Source: JBGSYJ01 sp041748075 (GTDB lineage Bacteria; Acidobacteriota; Thermoanaerobaculia; Gp7-AA8). From it: 32,110 nucleotides of DNA. The position numbers were made by a program, and so were the translations under genes. Below are positions 1-9,247 of this stretch, one piece after another (the stretch's first letter is position 1; every line of letters begins with the position of its first letter). Under the pieces are notes generated by a model, which saw only the letters and a program-made list of their open reading frames with translations, ran no database searches and was not told where the DNA came from. The DNA lies in NCBI GenBank assembly GCA_041748075.1, contig JBGTDX010000103.1:1-32110 (forward strand), written 5' to 3'.

Positions 1-143
1 GCCGTTTCCGTTGCCGTCGCCGTCGCGCGAACCCCGCGCCGGAGGCGCGCTCAGACGGTAGCCGGCGGGAAGCGAAGCGCACCCGCCGGAACCGCACCCC
101 ACACAACCCAATGTCAGCGCCCCGGCAGGGGCGCCAGACCCCC
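1..143. other. Non-coding 3' flank with two GC hairpins
   Basis: No gene is seen here. The first 28 bases are a degenerate GCCGTT/GCCGTC hexamer run. Two strong inverted repeats follow: CCGGCGGG (62-69) with CCCGCCGG (82-89), and GCGCCCC (117-123) with GGGGCGC (128-134). They lie just past the stop codon of the minus-strand gene ending at 144 and could help end its transcription. Neither is followed by a T run on the minus strand, so an intrinsic terminator is only a possibility. Confidence 0.35.
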
Positions 144-1769
144 CTACCGCGTCATAAAACTCACCGACAACTTGAACACCACCGGAATCGCCACCCCATT
201 CGTCTCTCCCGGATCGAACCTCCACTGCAGCAGCGCGAGCAGCGCCTCGCGGTTGAGCTCTCCGTATGGCGACTGGCCAACCAGATGCGCCTCGCGCACG
301 CATCCCGTCTCGTTGATGAGCGCCTCGATGATGATCGTGGAGCTGCGGCCGCCCGTCATCGCCCTTCGTGCGCTCAGAGGAAACTGCGGCTCGACGCGCT
401 TCCGGACGACCGGCGGTTTGCACGCCATCGTATCGTCCGAGAATCGGTAGGGGATGCACGCCTCGAAGTCCGACTCCTGCGAAGTGGGGACCGGTCCCTC
501 GTCGAGGCATAGGTCACCGCCGCGAGGCTTGATGAAAACCGCGTTGTCCGTCGCCATCGGACTCGTGATCGATCGGTTGTAGGTGAGGGAGAGGCGCGTG
601 ACTGCTTCGAGAGCGCGCCGGCAGCGCGAGTCTGTTTCGACCTCGCCGATCGCGAGCGTCTGCACTCGGCCCTGCCGGTCGACGCTGACCTCGCCAAGGC
701 CGACCCATTGCTGGCGGCATCCAGTCTCGGCGAGAACCGCGGCTGCCATCCCGGAAGGGAGAACGGACGGAGCGAAGAACGGTGCGGCGATGACCGGGTT
801 GATCGGCACCGACGAGCGTCTCTGCCCTCTTCGCCCGGACTTTTTCTCATCCGGCAGCATCGAGCTCACTTCTTCGCTGCTCAGCACTTGCAGGAGAGCT
901 TCGCTGCGGCGAAGAAAATCCGTCCCTTCCGCAGTCGCGATCCACTCCAGCCAGTCCGCGCGCGTGGAAGCCTTCCCGCCGGCGAGCCGCCGCGCGAGCT
1001 CGCGCCGAAACGAGATCCTGGCCGGTTCCGTTGCCTCGATCTCGAACCGTTCCGCCAGAACCTCCTTCGCCTTTGCATCGACCCGTTGTTGCGGATCGGT
1101 GAGTGACGTGACGGAGAGATTGATCGTGCTCTCGCGGATCTCCTCGTCGGGGTGGCCGAGCGCGACGCGCAGGACTCCTGCTTCGAGGTGCATCGACGAT
1201 TCGTCGAGCGCGCCGATGAGAGCCTTCCATGCCGCCGGGTCGCCGGTGCCGAGAATCCGCGCGGCCGTCGACGTGACGAGCACGGGCGTCCCCCAAAGCG
1301 CGACGCGAAAGAAGTTCGTACGCGGCGTCGACTCCAGGTTCTTCAGCGTTGAGAAATAGAGCGGGATCGCCTCACCGGCTCCGAGGCGTGCCACGGCGAC
1401 GGCGATCGGACCATCGAGGCGATGGTCGAAGCGTGCGCTCGCCGCGAGAGCCGGCGTGACGAGATCGCGACCGCCGAGCAGAATCGCCGCGCGCACGAGC
1501 TCGCGCGCGACATTGATGTCACTCTCGGTTGCGAGTTGCGGTTCGATCTTCTCCAGCAGCACCTTCCGATCCCGCACCGCCGCCACCCGCGCCGCCGCAA
1601 CACGAACATCCGCCGAAGGACTATCGATCGCCCCGATCAACGCCGCATCGAGCTTCGCGACGTCGGCCTCGAGCACGAGCATCGCCGTTTCACCATAAGG
1701 GGTGGCGGCGAGGGGGAGGGAGAAGAGGAGAAGGGAGACGAGAACGAGAAGGCGAAAGGAACGGGCCAT
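144..1769 (-). CDS. Secreted HEAT-repeat protein with two TonB-C-like modules
   Basis: The 541-residue protein starts with a Sec signal peptide (MARSFRLLVLVSLLLF, predicted cleavage near residue 22), so it is probably periplasmic or outer-membrane associated. Residues about 25-250 read as HEAT-like helical repeats (alternating Ala/Val/Leu-rich helices such as DVRVAAARVAAVRDRKVL). Two segments resemble the TonB C-terminal fold: about 335-425 (VSVDRQGRVQTLAIGEV) and the last 90 residues (EPQFPLSARR, then REALLALLQWRFDPG). Both have the usual pattern of a strand, a Gly/Arg turn and a final amphipathic strand. Such TonB-C proteins act in envelope signalling or energy coupling, but the substrate here is unknown. 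A TAGAAT box lies 9 nt before the ATG. It has no evident link to the defence genes and probably marks the island's left border. Confidence 0.75.
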   Translation of the reverse strand: MARSFRLLVLVSLLLFSLPLAATPYGETAMLVLEADVAKLDAALIGAIDSPSADVRVAAARVAAVRDRKVLLEKIEPQLATESDINVARELVRAAILLGGRDLVTPALAASARFDHRLDGPIAVAVARLGAGEAIPLYFSTLKNLESTPRTNFFRVALWGTPVLVTSTAARILGTGDPAAWKALIGALDESSMHLEAGVLRVALGHPDEEIRESTINLSVTSLTDPQQRVDAKAKEVLAERFEIEATEPARISFRRELARRLAGGKASTRADWLEWIATAEGTDFLRRSEALLQVLSSEEVSSMLPDEKKSGRRGQRRSSVPINPVIAAPFFAPSVLPSGMAAAVLAETGCRQQWVGLGEVSVDRQGRVQTLAIGEVETDSRCRRALEAVTRLSLTYNRSITSPMATDNAVFIKPRGGDLCLDEGPVPTSQESDFEACIPYRFSDDTMACKPPVVRKRVEPQFPLSARRAMTGGRSSTIIIEALINETGCVREAHLVGQSPYGELNREALLALLQWRFDPGETNGVAIPVVFKLSVSFMTR

Positions 1770-1778
1770 AGGGGACTG

Positions 1779-1784
1779 ATTCTA
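1779..1784 (-). promoter_or_regulatory. Possible -10 box of the HEAT/TonB-C gene
   Basis: On the minus strand this reads TAGAAT and ends 9 nt before the ATG at 1769. No Shine-Dalgarno sequence is seen between them. The spacing would place transcription start at or next to the start codon, suggesting a leaderless mRNA. No convincing -35 box was identified. Confidence 0.35.
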
Positions 1785-1954
1785 CAAGACGCCCAGGCAC
1801 TGGGACGCGGGTACCCTGCAACAGTTCGACGTGCGCATGTCTCGAGGACCGTGATCGTTCTCTCTTGTCTTAGTTCGATCTGACCCTGCATAGGGAGTGA
1901 TGTTAAGCAAACATCGTAACGTCGTCTGGCGAGACAGCAACGTCATCGATGGGC

Positions 1955-4909
1955 CTATGCCGAGCCAACGACAATCATCTCCTCGAAAGTTCCCGCACTG
2001 CGGAGGAAATCCTCGGCGGCTGCGAGCGGCATGGCGATCGTGTCCGGACCAAACCCAGAGAACGAAATGCCTGGCTGCACGATCACGACTTGATAGCGAA
2101 CTTCCTTGGACTCGACTTCCTTACGAAGTCGCTTTAAATCGTCGCGCGTGCCGACGACGAGCCTATCTTCGATGTCGAGGCATCGCGCAAGCAACCGATC
2201 GATGAGTTTTGCCGGTGGTACAGTCCAGCGCATGCATTTCACTGCCTGCATACAGACCTCATGGACGTCCGCCACGCGCTGTCCTGCCTTCTTCTCTTTC
2301 GTTGCCTTCGCGTGGTGCAATCCGATTCGAACGACATTGTTCTTCTCGTTGATTGTCACAAAGTCTGCAATCTCGCCGCTCCCGTCATCGTACACAACGA
2401 CAGAGTGTCCTTCGTCACTGAGTCGCTGGAGCAGGTACGAGTGAATCGAGTCGTGACCCTCCTTGGGGTTCTCTCGCTCTGCACGAATGTCGACGTGATG
2501 CGAAGCCCAGTCCACGACTTCGATGCGTTCCCGAGGAAACACGAGGCCGTCTGTGACCGCGCGAAGATACTCATTTCGCCGCAGGGTCGAGAAATCTGCG
2601 AAATAGAAGGTCGGCATAAGGACCCGCACAAAGTCAGTGAGCGGAAGCTGTTCGTTCTCCCATTCAACCGTAGGCCCATCATCCTTGTCCCAACCCACCG
2701 CTGTGACGGTTGGCTCGGGGCGCAGTGCGAACTCAAAGGGCCAGTGAAGGTCGTCCAACACAACGGAGAATCGAATCGTATCCACTGGTTGATCTTCATC
2801 GATCACGAGATCGCAGTCGAGGAGGGACACCTCTCGCACCGTACCGTCCGCAATGAACCGTAGGATTGGCGGATCAAGATAGACAGCTTCCTCCCAGTCT
2901 GCAGCAATTGCGCGTAGCTTTGGCAAGTTGTCGATTCGTTTCGACATGGGAAGGTAGTCCCAGTTTGAAGGCGAATGCGACGGCTTCTTATTGGCCAGCT
3001 TAGACGCCACGTGACTACACCATCGCAAGAGGTGGGGGATCTGGAGATAGGCGTTCGTCCAGACTTTTGATGCGCTGCTGAGACCGATTGTCACGTCGGC
3101 GCCCCCCTCCTGGCCACGGAACATCGCGTGGCCTCGGTGGTACATCCTCCCGTCGCTAGGCTTGATCGCCTTTGCCGCGTTGGAGCCGGCCATGATTCGG
3201 TAAGACTCGGCGGAGGTGTGCATTCGCGCACGCATTCCAACGCTGAACGCCTCCGGCTTGGTGATGTCGTTCAGGACTCGATTGATCACGTCAACCGCCA
3301 GGATCCTGTTCCGGTCACCCGTATACTGGGAAATGAGGTGACGATAGGTAAGCTCACGACGGCGGGAAGTGCAGATGAATAGGAAGCCTGTCGCCCTATC
3401 GATGTACACGATGAATAGGTCGTACTCGATTTTCGTAAAGCGGCCGGGAGGCGCCCATTTCGGCTGCACTTCCTCCTTCGTAATGAAAATGACGGCGGTC
3501 TTGTCTTCACTCAACTCACGATGCCTGATTTCAAGACCCTGCGTCAGCTGCACGTCGGCTGTGATATCGAGCTGCGGGTCGACTTCGTAGATCTTCACGT
3601 GGCTATACGGCCGAATCGCGTACAGCGACAAGTCTTCCGTCTCATCGTCCACAGAGAGACGAGTGTCAGGTCTAAAGCTACTCAAGATGTTACGCGTTTG
3701 GAGCTCGTCCTGTACACGCTCATCGTTGAGCATCGGAATAATCTCTTGCCACTCAGCGCCTTCGTCGTAGAGATCCCGTACAGCGCCCTTGATTTCCTGA
3801 AGCACTGCCACGAATTTTGCCTGTCCGATTGTCGGGCCTCCGGTGCGCGCGAAGCGGCCAATGAACTGGAGTGTCGCCGCCAGCGATTTATGTGGGCTAT
3901 GAACGGCCGCGATCTTTAAGTTTGGAAAGTCGAAGCCCTCGCCAAGCATGTCGACGGCGATGATGCCGTCGAGATCTTTGCTTCGTAATGCTTCGATTGT
4001 CTTCTTGACGACCTTCAGCGAGAGTCCGCTATGGACGGGCCTGAGTATGAGCTTCGTCTCTGTCGCATACAGCCCCGCGAGCTCGGAGGCACGCGCTTTG
4101 GAGTCCGTTCGCACCATGAGGTAGTGATCCAGACCGCCGACCCGGTCCTCCAGAAAGATCTCTTCTGCCGCCTTGGCGATCGCCACATCGTTCTGTTGCG
4201 GGCCACGATCCTCGATCGATCGATACTCTACCGACCCAAAGACTCCGTCTTCGTATGCCTGCCTTACGGGATAGTCGAAGATGAATGTTCCCTTGATCTC
4301 TTTTCGGTCCCGTCTGAAAGGCGTCGCGGTGACTAGCAATTTCCGAGCGCTAGGGAAGGCAGCGAGAATCTCACGCCAGGTCGTTGCCGGACTGTGATGT
4401 GCTTCATCCATCAAGATAAGATCGAAGAAGTCAGCGGGCGGCGATGCGATTTTCTCTAGCGCAGGGCTAACGCACATTGGTGTGCCGACAACCACATCGT
4501 AGTTCTCGAGTTCCGCCCAAGCCTCCGCAGTACTCAGGCGATGATCGGCTTCTTTCACCGAGGGTAAAGGAGCGTCGTCAGGTAGTGCCCCTGCTGCCCG
4601 GATCTGTCGGAAGGTGCTGAATTCCTCGGCGAGCTGACTTCGAACAAGCCGGCTAGGTGTGATGACGAGCACTCGCCGCGCACGGGTCAACGCTGCCGCG
4701 AGTGCAAGGACGACACTTTTCCCCGAACCAGTAGGCATGGTCACGACGGCGGGTTGATCGCGTAGAGCGAAGTACGATGCGATGGCGTGGAGGGCCGCTC
4801 GTTGCCCCCGCCGGAGCCCAGGTCGTTCGGTTGACCCAATAGGGAATCGAACTGCCTCGTAAAGTCGGGAGAAGTACAAACCGTCGTGTTGGGGAGGAGT
4901 TTTGGACAT
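1955..4909 (-). CDS. SF2 DEAD/DEAH-box helicase with large unassigned C-terminal region
   Basis: A superfamily 2 helicase occupies residues about 35-365 (numbered from the TTG at 4921): Walker A PTGSGKS (63-69), Walker B DEAHH (172-176), motif III TATPF (198-202), and in the second RecA domain DMLGEGFDFP (324-333) and QFIGRFART (352-360). The remaining 620 residues match no domain I can name. They contain SSASKVW, a Trp/Cys-rich helix and a C-terminal segment that could be a nuclease or DNA-binding module. I prefer the ATG at 4909 (MSKTPP); a TTG at 4921 gives four more residues, and neither has a clear ribosome site. The gene is divergent from the DUF429/DISARM genes across a 192-bp gap, and this context suggests phage defence. 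No partner gene is evident downstream. Confidence 0.8.
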   Translation of the reverse strand: MSKTPPQHDGLYFSRLYEAVRFPIGSTERPGLRRGQRAALHAIASYFALRDQPAVVTMPTGSGKSVVLALAAALTRARRVLVITPSRLVRSQLAEEFSTFRQIRAAGALPDDAPLPSVKEADHRLSTAEAWAELENYDVVVGTPMCVSPALEKIASPPADFFDLILMDEAHHSPATTWREILAAFPSARKLLVTATPFRRDRKEIKGTFIFDYPVRQAYEDGVFGSVEYRSIEDRGPQQNDVAIAKAAEEIFLEDRVGGLDHYLMVRTDSKARASELAGLYATETKLILRPVHSGLSLKVVKKTIEALRSKDLDGIIAVDMLGEGFDFPNLKIAAVHSPHKSLAATLQFIGRFARTGGPTIGQAKFVAVLQEIKGAVRDLYDEGAEWQEIIPMLNDERVQDELQTRNILSSFRPDTRLSVDDETEDLSLYAIRPYSHVKIYEVDPQLDITADVQLTQGLEIRHRELSEDKTAVIFITKEEVQPKWAPPGRFTKIEYDLFIVYIDRATGFLFICTSRRRELTYRHLISQYTGDRNRILAVDVINRVLNDITKPEAFSVGMRARMHTSAESYRIMAGSNAAKAIKPSDGRMYHRGHAMFRGQEGGADVTIGLSSASKVWTNAYLQIPHLLRWCSHVASKLANKKPSHSPSNWDYLPMSKRIDNLPKLRAIAADWEEAVYLDPPILRFIADGTVREVSLLDCDLVIDEDQPVDTIRFSVVLDDLHWPFEFALRPEPTVTAVGWDKDDGPTVEWENEQLPLTDFVRVLMPTFYFADFSTLRRNEYLRAVTDGLVFPRERIEVVDWASHHVDIRAERENPKEGHDSIHSYLLQRLSDEGHSVVVYDDGSGEIADFVTINEKNNVVRIGLHHAKATKEKKAGQRVADVHEVCMQAVKCMRWTVPPAKLIDRLLARCLDIEDRLVVGTRDDLKRLRKEVESKEVRYQVVIVQPGISFSGFGPDTIAMPLAAAEDFLRSAGTFEEMIVVGSA

Positions 4910-5089
4910 AAGCTTGGTCAAATGGTAACAGCCGCATTCATCGGCGTGTCGATACTCCTCACAGAGTAGAGTTGCGACTTTCTCGAATCGCGCTGCCTCC
5001 TTCGCTCACCGGGATTGCAAGCCCAGATCCCTTCTTCTGACAGTGGATTTGACTGATGCCATGCAGTACCAAGCCCGGTGCATCTCGTG

Positions 5090-5095
5090 TAGCCT
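5090..5095 (+). promoter_or_regulatory. Possible -10 box for the DUF429 gene
   Basis: TAGCCT ends 6 nt before the ATG at 5102 and no ribosome-binding site lies between. This is the same arrangement as at several other gene starts in the window and suggests leaderless transcription. It could also drive the DISARM genes, since only 94 nt separate DUF429 from drmD. Confidence 0.3.
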
Positions 5096-5101
5096 CACCC
5101 C

Positions 5102-5866
5102 ATGACTCCTTGGCAAATCATCGGCATCGATTGCGCGGTCGACGAAAAGAACGTCGCCGTCGCACGAGGCTACGTTGACGAGGGCTTAGTTCGCGTAACC
5201 GACGCGATTCAGTGTGGGAAGCGCTCTCCCGCTGACGTCGTATGCGAATTCGCCGAAGAAGCCAAGACCATCCTTGCCTTCGACGCTCCGCTCGGGTGGC
5301 CATCGGCCCTTGGCGCTGTTTTGATCAACCACCGCGCGGGAGCTGAACTGTCTTCATACGGACATGCGTTGTTTCGCCGCACGACCGACATCATCGTCAA
5401 GAGAGAAACCGGTCAACAGCCGCTCGATGTCGGCGCAGATCGAATCGCGCGGACTGCGGCCGCGGCCCTGTCCTTGCTCGGTAGCATTCGTGAGCGACTT
5501 GAGAGACCAGTCGCACTTGCCTGGAATCATCAGGAGATGGCGGACATATCGGCGATCGAGGTCTATCCCGCTGCGACGCTTCGACGGTTGGGCGTGAACC
5601 ATCGGTCGTATAAGAAGCCCATTGAGAAGGACAGGGAAGCCCGCGTATTGATGGTGGAGGCGCTCGCCCGGTCACTTGACCTGCGCGCGGTCCGCGAGGC
5701 CGTTCTTCAGAGTGCCGACGCACTCGACGCAGCCGTCTGTGTTCTGGCTGCTGCCGATTTCCTTGCAGGAAACTGTCGTGTCCCTTCTTCGGAGGAGCGG
5801 GAAGTCGCTGAGAAAGAAGGCTGGATCTGGTTTCGACAGAAACCGCCAAGTCAATTACAGAGCTAA
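5102..5866 (+). CDS. DUF429 family protein (RNase H-like fold predicted)
   Basis: The 254-residue protein has the DUF429 hallmarks in order: GIDCAVDEKN at the N-terminus (residues 8-17), AFDAPLGWP (about 59-67), EVYPAATLRRLG in the middle, QSADALDAAVCVLAAADFLAG near residues 201-222, and the terminal EGWIWF. DUF429 proteins have a predicted RNase H-like fold in which the early Asp and later acidic residues would bind metal, so a nuclease role is likely but unproven. It is divergent from the large helicase and lies 94 nt upstream of drmD in the same direction, so it may be co-transcribed with DISARM. It is not one of the described DISARM core genes. Confidence 0.8.
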   Translation: MTPWQIIGIDCAVDEKNVAVARGYVDEGLVRVTDAIQCGKRSPADVVCEFAEEAKTILAFDAPLGWPSALGAVLINHRAGAELSSYGHALFRRTTDIIVKRETGQQPLDVGADRIARTAAAALSLLGSIRERLERPVALAWNHQEMADISAIEVYPAATLRRLGVNHRSYKKPIEKDREARVLMVEALARSLDLRAVREAVLQSADALDAAVCVLAAADFLAGNCRVPSSEEREVAEKEGWIWFRQKPPSQLQS

Positions 5867-5917
5867 TCTTCGCTCCCATTTCCTCTCGCCGCCTCCAGAC
5901 GCTATGCTTCCCATCCA

Positions 5918-5968
5918 ATGCAAACCTACTGTTTCTGGAACCCGGCCTCCGTGGTGAAGCGTGACTGA
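5918..5968 (+). CDS. Possible 16-codon leader ORF overlapping the drmD start
   Basis: An ATG at 5918 opens a 16-codon frame (MQTYCFWNPASVVKRD) whose TGA at 5966-5968 overlaps the GTG start of drmD (5961) by 8 nt. A TATGCT box ends 9 nt before the ATG. drmD has no good ribosome site, so translation of this small frame could load ribosomes onto drmD. This is speculative: a 16-codon frame can occur by chance, and it matches nothing I recognise. Confidence 0.2.
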   Translation: MQTYCFWNPASVVKRD

Positions 5969-8900
5969 CAACGCCTTCAGCTTGCGCAACCTGCCCGAAC
6001 GCCCTCCCGAAGTCGGTGAGCTGGTTCAGGTGCGTTCGCGCCGCTGGCTCGTCGAAGAAGTGATCCCCCCCGAGAAGCCGGGAGGCACGGCGCTCGTCCG
6101 CCTCGCCTGCGCTGATGACGACAACCAGGGACAGACGCTCGAGGTCTTCTGGGACTATGAGCTCGATCGCCGCATTCTCGACGACGAAGGCTGGGACGAT
6201 CTCGGAGCGAAGGGATTCGATGCTCCTCGGTATTTCGCGGCTTTCCTTCACACCCTACGTTGGAACTGCGTGACTGCTACGGATCCGAATCTGTTCCAGG
6301 CTCCGTTCCGCGCAGGCATCAAGATCGAGGCGTATCAGATGGAGCCGCTCCGGAAGGCTTTGCGTCTTCCTCGCGTCAATCTTTTCATCGCGGACGACAC
6401 CGGCCTCGGAAAGACGATCGAGGCGGGGCTGATCGCGCGTGAGTTGCTTCTTCGCAAGAAGGCGAAGGCGATCGTCGTCGCAACTCCCGCATCCGTTCTC
6501 GATCAGTGGAAGGGAGAACTGGAAGACCGCTTCGGCCTTGTCTTCGAGATCATCGACCGCGCATACCTTGCGAAAGTGCGCCGCGAGCGCGGGTTCGGTG
6601 TGAACCCCTGGCGCACGCACAGCCGCTTCCTCATTTCGCACAATCTTCTGATTGATCCCGTCTACTCCGATCCGATGAGGGAGTGGCTGGGCCCGATGAT
6701 GGCCGGGAGTCTCCTCATCCTCGACGAAGCCCATCATGCCGCTCCGTCGAGCGGCGGCAGGTACGGCATCGAGACAAAATTCACGCGTGCCGTGCGCGAT
6801 CTCGCGGCCCGTTTCGAGCATCGTCTCTTTCTCTCTGCAACCCCACACAACGGACACTCGAGCAGTTTCTCGACACTCCTCGAGCTTCTCGACCCGTACC
6901 GTTTCACCCGAGGCGTGAAGGTTCGCGGGAAGAAGGCGCTCGAGGATGTGATGGTGCGCCGAATCAAGGAAGACATCCGCGAGGTCCAGGGCGGGTTTCC
7001 GATTCGCAAGGTTGAACGAATCGCCATCGACAGCCTCCCTTCGGATGCGCCAGAACTGGTCCTCTCGACGCTGCTCGACGAGTACCGCTCCGTACGCGAG
7101 GAGCGTTTCGCCTCGACGTCCAAACGAACCCAGAACGCCGCTGGTCTTCTCGTCGTCGGACTCCAGCAGCGCCTGCTCTCTTCGATCGAAGCGTTCGCGC
7201 GAAGCCTGAAGGTTCATCGCGCCACCGTCGCGCGGCAGTGGGAGAAGAGCGCGAAGCCGGCCGTCGATCTCGATCAGTTCACGAGCGCTCCCGACGCCGA
7301 CGACGAGCGGGCCGAATGGACAGGCGAGGAGCTCGAGGCGGCAGAGAAGGCGGATATCGAAGCAGTCACTGCGGCCGCCGAATCGGAAGCGCCACACGAC
7401 GCCGCAGCCGAAGCTCTCTGGCAGAAGGAGCAGGCGCTTCTCGAGAAGATGCAGCAGATCGCCGAAAGCACGCGGCACCTCCCTGACGCCAAGACCCGTC
7501 GCCTCATCGACTGGATCCGAGAGAACCTCTGCTCCGGACTTCCGCAGTACGGCGAGCGAGTGAAGGGACCCGCGCCGGAGTGGAACGATCGCCGAGTGCT
7601 CATCTTCACCGAGAACAGGGAAGGGACGAAGCGGTACCTCAAGCAGGTCCTCGAGCATGCGATCGAAGGAACTGATCGAGCCGACGAGCGCATCGAGGTG
7701 ATCGACGGTCTCACAAGCAGCGCAAACCGGAAAGAGATCCAGCGGCGATTCAATACCGATCCTGCGAAGGAGCCGCTCCGCATTCTCCTCGCCACCGACG
7801 CCGCACGAGAGGGGCTCAACTTCCAGGCGCACTGTGCCGACCTTTTCCATTTCGACCTCCCCTGGAACCCCGGACGGATCGAGCAGCGCAACGGACGGAT
7901 CGACCGCAAGTTGCAGAACGCGCCCGAAGTGCGTTGCCACTACTTCGTTCTTCCCCAGCGCGCGGAAGATCGTGTTCTGGAAGTGCTCGTCAGGAAAACG
8001 GACACGATCCGCAAAGAGCTCGGGAGCCTTTCCAAAGTGATCGACGACGACATCGAACGTCGCCTGAAGGGTGGCATACGGCACCGCGACGTTGACGCGA
8101 TCGCGAAGGAGATCGACACCGCCGACCTCGACGCCGAAAAGAAGCGGATCACTGAAGAAGAGCTCGAGGAATCGCGCGAACGTCAGGACGATCTGAAGGC
8201 GCAGATCGCAAACTGCCAGACGCTTCTCGATCGCTCGCGCAACTGGGTTCGCTTCAAGGAAAGCTCCTTTCGCGACGCGCTCTCCTGTTCCCTCGAGATC
8301 CTTGGAGGCGATCGTCTCCGTCCCGAAACGGACGACGACGGGCGCTCCGTCTACCGCTTTCCATCGCTCGACAGGCAGCCAGACACCGACGCGAGCTGGC
8401 TCTCCACCCTGGACACGCTCCGCGTGCCGCGCAAGCGCGACCAAAAGCTTGCGGAGTGGCGCAAGGAAGCTCCGATCCGTCCCGTGGTATTCGAGGACGC
8501 AGGCGAGCTGACCGAGGACATCGTCCACCTCCATCTCGAGCAGCGCGTCGCGCAACGGCTTCTCGCTCGCTTCCGCTCTCAGGGGTTCATTCATCATGAC
8601 CTGTCGCGCGCCTGCCTTGCCCAGAGCAGGGATGCGATTCCGCGCGTGATCCTTCTCGGGCGTCTCTCGCTCTACGGGACGGGCGCGGAGCGGCTCCAGG
8701 AGGAGATCGTTCCGTTAACCGCGCGATGGGTCGATCCGTCGCAGCGCAAAGGGCCGCTCACGCCGTACGCGCGCGAAGCGGAGGCGAAGACGCTCGACCT
8801 TCTCGACGAGGCGCTCTCGAGCTACGGCGAGGAGCCGAACGAGACGATCCGGCAGCGCCTCCTCGACGCCGCACCGCAGGACGTCGAGGAGCTGCTGCCC

Positions 8901-9245
8901 AAGCTCGAGCCGCGAGCCGAAGAGCTGGCTGCCCTCGCGATCGACAGGTTGAAGAAGCGGGGAGAACAGGAAGAGAAGGAACTGCGGGAGACGCTTCAAA
9001 GGCAGCGAGCCCGCGTGAAAGAGGAGCTCGAAAAGCAGGGGCATGCCGTCGATCAGCTCACCCTCGGATGGGCTGAGGAAGATCGGCGCCAGTTGGAAGC
9101 GAACATCAAATCGTGGCGCACGCGCATCGACCAGTTCGATCGCGATCTCGAGAGCGAGCCGCGGCGCATCCGCGACTTTTATCAGGTTCGCGTCACGCGG
9201 ATCGAGCCGGTCGGTCTCGTTTATCTCTGGCCGGAGAGCAACTGA
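5961..9245 (+). CDS. drmD: DISARM SNF2-like helicase DrmD
   Basis: The 1094-residue SNF2-family ATPase is the signature gene of class 1 DISARM. Motifs in order: Walker A ADDTGLGKTIEAG (144-156), ATPASVL (174-180), Walker B DEAHH (255-259), SATPHNG (292-298), then the helicase C domain with ATDAAREGLNFQ (about 611-622) and RIEQRNGRIDR (about 640-650). After this come acidic, Glu/Lys/Arg-rich stretches, with probable coiled coil near 1000-1070 (KKRGEQEEKELRETLQRQR). The start is GTG at 5961 with no strong ribosome site. It stops 2 nt before drmMI, so the two are translated as a pair. DrmD is thought to translocate on or remodel DNA during recognition of phage DNA. No frameshift or missing motif was seen. 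Confidence 0.93.
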   Translation: MTDNAFSLRNLPERPPEVGELVQVRSRRWLVEEVIPPEKPGGTALVRLACADDDNQGQTLEVFWDYELDRRILDDEGWDDLGAKGFDAPRYFAAFLHTLRWNCVTATDPNLFQAPFRAGIKIEAYQMEPLRKALRLPRVNLFIADDTGLGKTIEAGLIARELLLRKKAKAIVVATPASVLDQWKGELEDRFGLVFEIIDRAYLAKVRRERGFGVNPWRTHSRFLISHNLLIDPVYSDPMREWLGPMMAGSLLILDEAHHAAPSSGGRYGIETKFTRAVRDLAARFEHRLFLSATPHNGHSSSFSTLLELLDPYRFTRGVKVRGKKALEDVMVRRIKEDIREVQGGFPIRKVERIAIDSLPSDAPELVLSTLLDEYRSVREERFASTSKRTQNAAGLLVVGLQQRLLSSIEAFARSLKVHRATVARQWEKSAKPAVDLDQFTSAPDADDERAEWTGEELEAAEKADIEAVTAAAESEAPHDAAAEALWQKEQALLEKMQQIAESTRHLPDAKTRRLIDWIRENLCSGLPQYGERVKGPAPEWNDRRVLIFTENREGTKRYLKQVLEHAIEGTDRADERIEVIDGLTSSANRKEIQRRFNTDPAKEPLRILLATDAAREGLNFQAHCADLFHFDLPWNPGRIEQRNGRIDRKLQNAPEVRCHYFVLPQRAEDRVLEVLVRKTDTIRKELGSLSKVIDDDIERRLKGGIRHRDVDAIAKEIDTADLDAEKKRITEEELEESRERQDDLKAQIANCQTLLDRSRNWVRFKESSFRDALSCSLEILGGDRLRPETDDDGRSVYRFPSLDRQPDTDASWLSTLDTLRVPRKRDQKLAEWRKEAPIRPVVFEDAGELTEDIVHLHLEQRVAQRLLARFRSQGFIHHDLSRACLAQSRDAIPRVILLGRLSLYGTGAERLQEEIVPLTARWVDPSQRKGPLTPYAREAEAKTLDLLDEALSSYGEEPNETIRQRLLDAAPQDVEELLPKLEPRAEELAALAIDRLKKRGEQEEKELRETLQRQRARVKEELEKQGHAVDQLTLGWAEEDRRQLEANIKSWRTRIDQFDRDLESEPRRIRDFYQVRVTRIEPVGLVYLWPESN

Positions 9246-9247
9246 CC

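Noticed and set aside
1899..1914. GATGTT-AACATC inverted repeat as a terminator for the helicase gene
   Set aside because: The stem is only 6 bp and no T run follows on the minus strand.
5397..6251. 284-codon minus-strand frame across DUF429 and the drmD start
   Set aside because: Its sequence is Arg/Ser-rich and low in structure, as expected of an antisense frame in GC-rich DNA.
6255..8597. 780-codon open frame on the minus strand opposite drmD
   Set aside because: A shadow of the GC-rich drmD codons; it has no family motif and lies fully antisense to a clear SNF2 helicase.
9113..9247. Upstream extension of drmMI
   Set aside because: These 45 codons overlap the drmD end in another frame and are Arg/Ser-rich; the GTG at 9248 fits the operon spacing.
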